The translations under genes were made by a program, and so were the position numbers. A model generated the notes under the pieces. The model worked only from the letters and a program-made list of their open reading frames with translations, did no database searches and was not told the origin of the DNA. This document shows, piece after piece, positions 1 through 5,003 of a stretch of DNA of 5,003 nt (the first letter of the stretch is position 1; each line of letters begins with the position of its first letter). The stretch spans positions 35,324-40,326 of the forward strand of contig DCGK01000090.1 in NCBI GenBank assembly GCA_002315235.1. The letters are read 5' to 3'. Source of the DNA: Ruminococcus sp. UBA1780. GTDB lineage: Bacteria > Bacillota > Clostridia > Oscillospirales > Ruminococcaceae.

Positions 1-1370
1 TTGCAAAGGCTGAATACAGTGTTATTGACTTCGAAACAGATGAAACTGTTGTAAACAACGGTATTTCATACAAGAACGAAGCTAAGGGCCAGGCAGTTCG
101 CAGCGGCAAGAACGTAAAGGCTACTGTTGAAAATGGTAAGTTCACATACAACGACGGTACAGAAGATGTATTTGATTACTCAGGTGCTAAGGCTTATGCA
201 TTCTACAACGGAAACGGCGAAGCTGATGTTTATGCTAATGCTACATTAGTAAACGGCAAGGATAACACACTTCCTACAGAATGGCTTTACAAGAAGGCAT
301 CAAAGAGCATCGCTGATGACACAGCAGCACTTAAGAATGATGCAAATACAGTATATAACAATGTTCTCAAGGAACTCATTGACAAGAAGGTTAAGGAACT
401 CGGTGAAAATTTAACACTCGAAAGACTTAACGAAATTCAGAATGAAGTTAAGGCAACTGAAGCAGAAGCAGATAAGGTAAAGGCTGATTTTGAAGAAAAG
501 GCTAATGCTCTCCAGACAAGAGCTGACAAGCTTAAGGCCGACGCTGATGCTCTTCAGGCTAGAGTAGATGCTCTTCAGGCTCAGATTGACAAGGCTGATG
601 CAAACACAGATACAGAAGCTCTCGAAAATGAAAAGGCATCTATCTCAGCTGACAGAGATCGTTTCACAACTGAAAAGGAATCACTCCTTAAGGATAAGAA
701 AGACCTTGAAGATCAGGCAGAAGCTAAGAAGAAAGAATTCGAAGCTAAGAGAGATTCAATCCTTGAAGAACTTGGCGGTGCTTCACTTGAAGAAACAAAG
801 GCTAAGGTAGAAAAGCTCCAGAAGGAAAAGGAAGCATTTGAAAACTTCCAGAAGAACGCTGTAGAACAGGCTAAGGCTCAGTTCGATATCACAGCTCCTT
901 CAAAGGCATACCTCCAGGATATGCTCAAGGGTGACAATTCTGCTAAGAACAGAATCAACAACAACTCTAAGGTAGTTGAAGTTCCTGGCACAGAAAACCA
1001 GATTAAGATCGTTACAGATGCTACTGCAATTGCTGATACAAAGGGCGAGTTCATGGAAACTCCAACTGGTAAGGTTCAGTACATTGTTGAAAAGAACAAG
1101 CTTGCTGACGGTACATTTGAATATGTTCCAGTTAAGATTGAAGTACTTGAAGGTTCAACAGTTAAGTCAACAGACAAGAACAGTGTAACAGCTACAGTTA
1201 AAAAGACTGTAATTGACTTCAAGTTCCCAACAACAACAGAAGTTAAGTTCACTGATGAAGAAAAGGCTGAAATTGCTAAGTCAACAACAGATCCTTTTGA
1301 ATTCATCAAGAAAAATAAATTCACTGAATTCGTTGCTAAGTTCGCTGAAAACAAGGCTAACGTAAAGTAA
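1..1370 (+). CDS. Unrecognised Lys/Glu/Ala-rich coiled-coil protein, 5'-truncated by the window edge
   Basis: The reading frame is open from the first complete codon at base 3 to TAA at 1368-1370, giving 455 residues with no methionine before residue 307, so the true start lies upstream. Visible residues 1-100 are Gly/Asn/Tyr/Asp-rich and probably beta-structured. Residues about 138-298 form a long charged helix with heptads of leucine, as in LQTRADK-LKADADA-LQARVDA. Residues 325-410 are again beta-like (Thr/Val/Lys-rich), and the end is a short Lys/Phe-rich helix. There is no cysteine and one visible tryptophan, a composition common in secreted or surface structural proteins of Gram-positives. 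Of 63 lysines I count 58 AAG and only 5 AAA, unlike the cellulase gene downstream, which suggests high expression. A strong terminator follows at once. The function is unknown. A surface-layer, filament or adhesion role is inference only, and the missing N-terminus (signal peptide, SLH or other anchor) would decide. Coding status is near certain. Confidence 0.92.
   Translation, partial: AKAEYSVIDFETDETVVNNGISYKNEAKGQAVRSGKNVKATVENGKFTYNDGTEDVFDYSGAKAYAFYNGNGEADVYANATLVNGKDNTLPTEWLYKKASKSIADDTAALKNDANTVYNNVLKELIDKKVKELGENLTLERLNEIQNEVKATEAEADKVKADFEEKANALQTRADKLKADADALQARVDALQAQIDKADANTDTEALENEKASISADRDRFTTEKESLLKDKKDLEDQAEAKKKEFEAKRDSILEELGGASLEETKAKVEKLQKEKEAFENFQKNAVEQAKAQFDITAPSKAYLQDMLKGDNSAKNRINNNSKVVEVPGTENQIKIVTDATAIADTKGEFMETPTGKVQYIVEKNKLADGTFEYVPVKIEVLEGSTVKSTDKNSVTATVKKTVIDFKFPTTTEVKFTDEEKAEIAKSTTDPFEFIKKNKFTEFVAKFAENKANVK
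510..593 (+). repeat. Four in-frame 21-bp heptad-encoding units inside the coiled coil
   Basis: Four consecutive 21-base units at 510-530, 531-551, 552-572 and 573-593 each encode one heptad starting with leucine (LQTRADK, LKADADA, LQARVDA, LQAQIDK). The third and fourth are the most alike at the DNA level, both opening CTTCAGGCT. This is the most regular part of the coiled coil and looks like short tandem duplication within the gene. Confidence 0.7.
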
Positions 1371-1408
1371 TTGAATCTAATCAGATTTATTAATCATGAT
1401 TAAAAATT

Positions 1409-1440
1409 ACACCCCGTCAGAAATGACGGGGTGTTTTTTT
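1409..1440 (+). terminator. Intrinsic terminator of the coiled-coil protein gene
   Basis: A perfect 10-bp GC-rich stem (1409-1418 ACACCCCGTC pairing with 1425-1434 GACGGGGTGT) has a six-base loop, AGAAAT. An uninterrupted T tract runs to 1440. It begins 38 nt after the stop codon and lies before the cellulase promoter, so the two genes should be transcribed separately. Confidence 0.93.
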
Positions 1441-1454
1441 GTCCTCTTCTCCCC

Positions 1455-1483
1455 TTGCATGTTTATAATATATCTGATATAAT
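1455..1483 (+). promoter_or_regulatory. Sigma-A type promoter for the cellulase operon
   Basis: TTGCAT at 1455-1460 (-35) and TATAAT at 1478-1483 (-10) are separated by exactly 17 bp. The -10 is preceded by TGA (1475-1477), giving an extended -10 (TGnTATAAT). Transcription would start near 1490, leaving a leader of about 65 nt before the ATG. The site lies just after the upstream terminator and is the only well-spaced pair I found in this gap. A second TATAAT at 1464-1469 has no -35 at a suitable distance. Confidence 0.75.
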
Positions 1484-1494
1484 AATTGATAGCT

Positions 1495-1525
1495 GCATGA
1501 AATCCATTACATGCCCTTTTCATGC
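1495..1525 (+). promoter_or_regulatory. Inverted repeat in the predicted cellulase leader
   Basis: GCATGAAA (1495-1502) and TTTCATGC (1518-1525) are perfect 8-bp inverted complements separated by 15 nt. A nested copy, CATGC at 1510-1514, can pair instead with GCATG at 1495-1499. CATG also occurs at 1458-1461 in the -35 region. The repeat falls just downstream of the predicted transcription start, where a repressor operator or a leader hairpin would act. No U tract follows, so it is not a plain terminator. The role is inferred from position and symmetry only. Confidence 0.4.
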
Positions 1526-1541
1526 GGTAAAAATATATAAC

Positions 1542-1547
1542 GGGTGA
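1542..1547 (+). promoter_or_regulatory. Ribosome binding site that decides the cellulase start
   Basis: GGGTGA matches the GGTGA part of the anti-Shine-Dalgarno complement and sits 7 nt before ATG at 1555. It would lie only 1 nt from the in-frame TTG at 1549, which is too close. The ATG is therefore preferred over the slightly longer TTG form. Confidence 0.7.
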
Positions 1548-1554
1548 ATTGTAT

Positions 1555-3828
1555 ATGAAAAACAAACTGAACAATATAAGAAAAACAGCTGCCGGTATTA
1601 CAGCTGCTGTTATGCTGCTTTCCGTTTTTTCAGCAGCCGGTGGTATCTCCGCTGTAAATAAAGTTAATGCAGCAAAGCCTGAATTTAATTACGCGGAAGC
1701 TCTGCAGAAATCCCTTTATTTCTACGAAGCTCAGCAGGCAGGACCTCTTCCGGAATGGAACAGAGTATCATGGCGCGGTGATTCAACCATGTCTGATGAC
1801 GTAACAGGAGGATGGTACGATGCCGGAGATCATGTAAAGTTTAATTTACCAATGGCTTATTCCGCATCAATGCTGGCCTGGGGTATGTACCAGTATTCAG
1901 ACGGAATAAAACAGGCCGGACAGTATGAGATATACAGAAATAACCTTGAGTTTGTACTTGACTATCTTGTAAACTGCGACAGAGGCAGCGATGTTGTATA
2001 TCAGATCGGCGACGGCGAGCAGGACCACAAATGGTGGGGCTCCGCTGAGCTTGTTGAGCTTGAAATGGGCAAAAGAAACTCATATACCTGCAAAGCCTCA
2101 TGTGTCACCGGAGAAATGGCCGCTGCACTTGCAGCCGGTTCAGCTGCTCTGAAGGACAGTAAAAAATCAAAGGAATATCTGAAAAAAGCAGAACATTACT
2201 TTGACATCGCATGGAAAACCAAAAGTGATGATGACTATACAAAGGCTGCCGGATTCTATGATTCATGGAGCGGATTCTGGGATGAGCTGTTCTGGGCGTC
2301 AAACTGGCTGTATATTGCAACAGGAAACAAGGACTATCTTAAGAAAGCTGAATCCTGTCTTCCGGAACTGGGAAAGGAAAATCAGTCCGATGAACTGAAA
2401 TTTACATGGGGTATGTGCTGGGATGATGTTATGCAGGGTGCTATGCTTCTGTACGCCATTAACACAGACAGGAAAGACATAAAGGAACGTGTAGCAAAAC
2501 ATCTCGACTACTGGTCTCTTCCTGAGGGTACTGACGGCAAATCAGTTCAGAGAGCACCGGGCGGACTGGCATGGCTCGATTCCTGGGGCTGCCTGCGCTA
2601 TGCAACAACAGCAGGATTCCTTGCTGCTGTCGCTTCAGATACTATTTTCAGCAGCGATAAATCAAAAGTTAAGCAGTACACTGAATTTTATGAAAGTCAG
2701 ATTAATTATGCACTTGGTGACAATCCTGATAACAGAAGCTACGTTGTCGGATTCGGTAACAACCCGCCTGAACATCCTCATCACAGAACCTCCCAGGGTG
2801 CATGGGACGACATGAAAAAGGATGCAATAGATTATCACAGACATGTGCTCTACGGTGCACTTGTCGGCGGTCCGGGAAATGACGGTTCATATACCGATGA
2901 CGTTGAAAACTATGTAAACAATGAAGTTGCAGATGATTACAATGCGGGATACACAGCACTTCTTTGCAAAATGAATACTGAATATAAATGCTCACCGCTT
3001 AACAGCTTCCCTCCTGAGGAAGAACCTGACGGTCCTGAATTCTATATACAGGCCGGACTTAACCAGCAAAGTGATACATTTACAGAATACAAAATCTTTT
3101 CAGTAAATCACAGTGCGTGGCCTGCAAGAGTAATTTCTGACCTTTCATTCAACATATATTTTGATCTTTCTGAGGTTCTTTCAGCCGGTCTGACGCCGGA
3201 TGATGTTACTGTTCGTATAGGCTATGATGAATGGAATCAGGCAGCAGCCGAAGGACCTCTTCAGTATAAGGACAGCATATACTATGTGAAAGTAAAATAC
3301 TCTGACGGCTCTGTGCTTGCTCCTATAGGAAAGGAACAGGAGCAGGCTGAACTCCAGATACGTATTTCTGTCCCTGACCAGAATAAAGTCTGGGATGCTT
3401 CAAACGACTACTCTTCTGAAGGTCTTACAAATGATAATCAGAATTATACTATAACCGAACATATAACGATGTATGACGGAGACAAACTTATATGGGGTAC
3501 TGAACCTGACGGTACCAGAGCTGACGGCGTTGTTGAATTCAGGCCTGTCACAGCGCGTGACAGTGAAGATGACGGTGTCGTTTCTGACTCAGAAGATAAT
3601 CATAATGATGAAACAATTCCGGATGATGACAGCACAGTTCAGAACAATGATGACAGTTCAGACAGCAGGACTGAAAAAAATGACCCGGAAAAGAACCACA
3701 AAAAAGATCAGTCTTCTTCTGACATCGGTTCTTCCGAATCCTCATCCGTTGTTTTCGGTATAATTCTTATAATTATAATTGCCGGTGGTTCTGCAGTAAC
3801 AATTGCTGTAAAGAAAAAGAAGAAGTAA
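1555..3828 (+). CDS. Membrane-anchored GH9 endoglucanase with CBM3c (cellulase)
   Basis: This is a complete 757-residue secreted cellulase expected to cleave beta-1,4-glucan bonds by the inverting GH9 mechanism. Residues 1-39 are a signal peptide (basic start, hydrophobic core at about 13-33, likely cleavage after VNA). The GH9 (alpha/alpha)6 domain spans about 43-478. GGWYDAGDHVKF carries the paired aspartates D89 and D92 (catalytic base motif), SYVVGFGNNPPEHPHHR at 395-411 is the family histidine signature, and NNEVADDYNAG carries the probable proton donor E457. A short Pro/Glu linker leads to CBM3c at about 494-651 (NHSAWPARVISDLSF, then the conserved WDASND). CBM3c modules packed against GH9 typically assist processive endoglucanase action. 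An acidic Asp/Ser/Asn linker (about 652-730), a hydrophobic segment (732-751) and KKKKK end the protein. There is no dockerin and no LPXTG, unusual for this architecture in ruminococci. It has its own promoter and is followed 12 nt later by a DUF457 gene. All catalytic motifs are intact. The family call is certain; the anchoring is inferred from the tail. Confidence 0.97.
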   Translation: MKNKLNNIRKTAAGITAAVMLLSVFSAAGGISAVNKVNAAKPEFNYAEALQKSLYFYEAQQAGPLPEWNRVSWRGDSTMSDDVTGGWYDAGDHVKFNLPMAYSASMLAWGMYQYSDGIKQAGQYEIYRNNLEFVLDYLVNCDRGSDVVYQIGDGEQDHKWWGSAELVELEMGKRNSYTCKASCVTGEMAAALAAGSAALKDSKKSKEYLKKAEHYFDIAWKTKSDDDYTKAAGFYDSWSGFWDELFWASNWLYIATGNKDYLKKAESCLPELGKENQSDELKFTWGMCWDDVMQGAMLLYAINTDRKDIKERVAKHLDYWSLPEGTDGKSVQRAPGGLAWLDSWGCLRYATTAGFLAAVASDTIFSSDKSKVKQYTEFYESQINYALGDNPDNRSYVVGFGNNPPEHPHHRTSQGAWDDMKKDAIDYHRHVLYGALVGGPGNDGSYTDDVENYVNNEVADDYNAGYTALLCKMNTEYKCSPLNSFPPEEEPDGPEFYIQAGLNQQSDTFTEYKIFSVNHSAWPARVISDLSFNIYFDLSEVLSAGLTPDDVTVRIGYDEWNQAAAEGPLQYKDSIYYVKVKYSDGSVLAPIGKEQEQAELQIRISVPDQNKVWDASNDYSSEGLTNDNQNYTITEHITMYDGDKLIWGTEPDGTRADGVVEFRPVTARDSEDDGVVSDSEDNHNDETIPDDDSTVQNNDDSSDSRTEKNDPEKNHKKDQSSSDIGSSESSSVVFGIILIIIIAGGSAVTIAVKKKKK
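3547..3825 (+). other. Acidic spacer plus C-terminal transmembrane anchor of the cellulase
   Basis: Residues 665-730 are rich in Asp, Ser, Asn and Glu with no predicted fold, the usual make-up of a flexible spacer crossing the cell wall. Residues 732-751 are almost purely Val/Ile/Leu/Gly/Ala, encoded by AT-rich sequence, and the last five residues are all lysine. Hydrophobic stretch followed by positive charge is a stop-transfer signal that would leave the enzyme outside and the lysines in the cytoplasm. I found no sortase motif (LPXTG or NPQTN-like) before the hydrophobic stretch. Confidence 0.85.
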
Positions 3829-3829
3829 C

Positions 3830-3835
3830 AGGAGG
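3830..3835 (+). promoter_or_regulatory. Consensus ribosome binding site for the DUF457 gene
   Basis: A perfect AGGAGG starts 2 nt after the cellulase stop codon and 5 nt before the ATG at 3841. It supports this start and independent, efficient translation of the second gene of the operon. It is stronger than the site in front of the cellulase. Confidence 0.88.
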
Positions 3836-3840
3836 CAGAT

Positions 3841-4452
3841 ATGACCTACCGTACACATCTGGCAGCCGGATACACTGCCGCACTCTTTGTAACTGCTCCT
3901 GATACTGTCTCTGAGCTTATACTCTGTATGGGAGTATCAACAATCGGATCGGTTATCAGTGACGTTGATGCATCTTCATCTGAGAGCCGTAAAAATCTGA
4001 AAAAAGTAACATGTATAACAGTCGCAGGAATTGCAGCTTCAGTAATATGTGATTATTTTACCGGTTCTGACATTACCGGACGATTCAGAAGCAGTGCTGC
4101 TCTTATGAGACTTATAACCGGTTTTCTTATTTTTCTTGGTATATGCATCTTCGGTGAACACCAGCCTCACAGATCATTTATGCATTCCATCGCAGGTACT
4201 GCTGCCGTGACCGCAGGGTTTGCTCTTGTAATACCACAGTCAGCACTGTACATGTCAGTTTCAGTGTGCTCACACATTCTTCTTGACATGCTCAACAAAA
4301 AGAAGGTTCAGCTGTTCTGGCCGTTAAAAAAACCAAAATTCGGATTTGGAATATGCTATGCAGAAGGACGCACAAATTCTGTTCTGTTTCTTGTGTTTTC
4401 AGTACTTGCAGCAGTTTTATTTTTTGTTTCACTAAAAAGAATAATGTCATAA
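3841..4452 (+). CDS. DUF457/YdjM-like membrane-bound metal-dependent hydrolase
   Basis: This 203-residue integral membrane protein has about six hydrophobic segments (near residues 21-40, 56-72, 86-103, 117-131, 132-150 and 178-197). It carries the spaced polar motifs of the DUF457/YdjM family: H6 in the opening TH, D41 and D43 in SDVD (usually PDxD), H110-R-S-F-M-H115 matching the HRGxTHS motif, and H145 with D149 in SHILLDML followed by a WPL motif. Such His/Asp sets are thought to bind metal at the membrane. The substrate is not established for the family; E. coli YdjM is known mainly as a LexA/SOS-regulated gene. The start is fixed by AGGAGG, and the short gap to the cellulase stop with no terminator between implies co-transcription. 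The last three bases overlap the A tract of the terminator hairpin. No LexA-like site was seen upstream. Family membership is fairly sure; the reaction and any link to cellulose use are unknown. Confidence 0.85.
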   Translation: MTYRTHLAAGYTAALFVTAPDTVSELILCMGVSTIGSVISDVDASSSESRKNLKKVTCITVAGIAASVICDYFTGSDITGRFRSSAALMRLITGFLIFLGICIFGEHQPHRSFMHSIAGTAAVTAGFALVIPQSALYMSVSVCSHILLDMLNKKKVQLFWPLKKPKFGFGICYAEGRTNSVLFLVFSVLAAVLFFVSLKRIMS

Positions 4453-4502
4453 AAAAAGATCAGGACGATTCCGGTAATACGGAACCGTCCTGATCTTTTT
4501 TT
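4451..4502. terminator. Bidirectional terminator between the converging cellulase operon and terD-like gene
   Basis: Seven A's (4451-4457) lead into GATCAGGACG (4458-4467), which pairs with CGTCCTGATC (4486-4495) shifted by one G-C closing pair, followed by seven T's (4496-4502). Past a single A/C mismatch, five more pairs (TTCCG/CGGAA) close on a six-base loop, GTAATA. With A's before and T's after, both strands give a hairpin followed by a U tract, so it can stop the + strand operon and the - strand gene. The operon's stop codon lies within its A tract. Confidence 0.93.
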
Positions 4503-4503
4503 A

Positions 4504-4548
4504 AACAGCCTGCGCTCTTTAGCAGGCCATGCAATGGCCGTTTCTGTT
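4504..4548. repeat. Small nested palindrome cluster beside the terminator
   Basis: Three complementary pairs are packed into 45 bases: AACAG (4504-4508) with CTGTT (4544-4548), CCTGC (4509-4513) with GCAGG (4522-4526), and GGCCAT (4525-4530) with ATGGCC (4534-4539). Together they could fold into a branched hairpin in the tail of the - strand transcript. No T tract follows on either strand apart from the neighbouring terminator. No protein is likely in 4503-4597, and the role is unknown. Confidence 0.45.
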
Positions 4549-4597
4549 AATAATAGTGAATAACCATTTCATTTGTCGTTTACTATACCAAGACCAC

Positions 4598-5003
4598 TTA
4601 TACATTAACACCATAGCTTTTGCAGAGAGCTTCAAGGCCGCCCTGATATCCGGCTGCAACTGCATTGAATTTCCAGTCGCCGTTGTTCTTGTAGATTTCA
4701 CATACTACAAGAGCTGTTTCGATTGAGAAATCTTCTACAAGGTCAAATCTGAGAACTTCCTCACCTGTCATGTCATCATCTGTTGCCATCTTTGCAACAT
4801 GAACATAAGCGTTTGATACCTGACCGAAATTCTGCTTTCTTGCTGCTGCTTCATGAATAGTAACTGTAATAGCTATCTTTGAAATGTTTTCAGGAATCTT
4901 TGAAAAATCGATAGTAATTACTTCATCATCGCCGTCTCCCTCACCTGTTCTGTTATCTCCTGTGTGGATTACAGCTTCATTTCTGCTCTTAAGATTATTA
5001 TAG
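4598..5003 (-). CDS. TerD-family tellurite-resistance/stress protein, N-terminus beyond the window
   Basis: The - strand frame is open from the window edge (first full codon at 5002-5000) to TAA at 4600-4598, giving the last 134 residues. Full TerD proteins are about 190 residues, so roughly 55-60 are missing. The match to the family is strong along its length: YNNLKS, then the acidic TGDNRTGEGDGDDE (visible residues 14-27, part of the calcium-binding site), then ITVTIHEA, QNFGQVSNA, DLVEDFSIETA, and the closing GYQGGLEAL...YGVNV. TerD/TerE/CABP1 proteins are cytoplasmic calcium binders in ter operons linked to tellurite, phage and envelope stress; paralogues usually lie side by side, so upstream neighbours (beyond 5003) may be more ter genes. 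A few extra residues (KMATDDDM) precede the conserved TGEE. Lysine codons favour AAG, as in the coiled-coil gene. It may be terD, terE or another paralogue; the fragment cannot tell, so no symbol is given. Confidence 0.93.
   Translation of the reverse strand, partial: YNNLKSRNEAVIHTGDNRTGEGDGDDEVITIDFSKIPENISKIAITVTIHEAAARKQNFGQVSNAYVHVAKMATDDDMTGEEVLRFDLVEDFSIETALVVCEIYKNNGDWKFNAVAAGYQGGLEALCKSYGVNV

Noticed and set aside
568..810. 80-residue + strand ORF rich in Arg/Leu/Lys
   Set aside because: It lies wholly inside the coiled-coil gene in another frame, and its composition is a frame-shifted reading of the AAG/GAA/GCT repeats.
1549..1554. TTG start at 1549 giving a cellulase two residues longer
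   Set aside because: GGGTGA ends only 1 nt before this TTG but lies 7 nt before ATG 1555, and the ATG gives a normal MKNK signal-peptide start.
1841..2995. Several 60-97 residue ORFs on the - strand across the cellulase
   Set aside because: All are antisense shadows of the GH9 frame, with no ribosome binding site or recognisable domain and with low-likelihood composition.
3716..3750. Possible sortase signal before the hydrophobic tail
   Set aside because: The residues are Ser/Asp/Glu-rich with no LPXTG, NPQTN or similar motif.
3473..3763. 96-residue + strand ORF over the acidic linker
   Set aside because: It is a frame-shifted reading of the GAT/GAC-rich linker, giving Met/Thr-rich nonsense.
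3759..3780. TATAAT-like runs near the end of the cellulase as an internal promoter
   Set aside because: The runs encode the Ile/Leu transmembrane helix, and there is no -35 element at 16-18 bp upstream.
4529..4726. Small + strand ORF and a - strand ORF at 4519-4701
   Set aside because: They overlap the 3' end of the TerD-like gene in wrong frames and the palindrome cluster, and have no family features.

Overview
The window looks like chromosomal DNA from a fibre-degrading, low-to-moderate GC Gram-positive of the Ruminococcus type (Oscillospiraceae). This rests on a secreted GH9 cellulase with a CBM3c module, on Ala/Gly/Ser-rich codon style, on AGGAGG-type ribosome binding sites and on strong hairpin-plus-T-tract terminators. 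The genus is inferred from style and gene content, not from a marker gene.

Layout: (1) Bases 1-1370, + strand: the C-terminal 455 residues of a large, cysteine-free, Lys/Glu/Ala-rich protein with a long central coiled coil and beta-rich flanks. It has the strong AAG lysine bias of a highly expressed gene. I do not recognise the family. A clear intrinsic terminator follows at 1409-1440. (2) Bases 1441-1554: a compact promoter region with a 17-bp-spaced -35/extended -10 pair, then a probable 5' leader holding an 8-bp inverted repeat. (3) Bases 1555-3828: a complete 757-residue GH9 endoglucanase with signal peptide, catalytic domain, CBM3c, acidic linker and a C-terminal transmembrane segment ending in five lysines. 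It has no dockerin and no LPXTG, so it appears anchored directly in the membrane. (4) Bases 3841-4452: a six-helix membrane protein of the DUF457/YdjM-like metal-dependent hydrolase family, 12 nt downstream with a perfect AGGAGG and so very likely co-transcribed with the cellulase. (5) Bases 4451-4502: a long hairpin with A and T tracts on either side that can terminate both the cellulase operon and the converging gene. A small palindrome cluster follows at 4504-4548. (6) Bases 4598-5003, - strand: the C-terminal 134 residues of a TerD-family (tellurite resistance/stress, calcium-binding) protein.

Functionally, the centre is a two-gene unit for cell-attached cellulose breakdown plus a membrane protein of unknown role. 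It lies between what look like two abundantly expressed genes, the coiled-coil protein and terD. I saw no mobile element, CRISPR array, tRNA or rRNA. The most unusual point is how the cellulase is retained on the cell. I found no convincing evidence of a wholly new multi-gene system.
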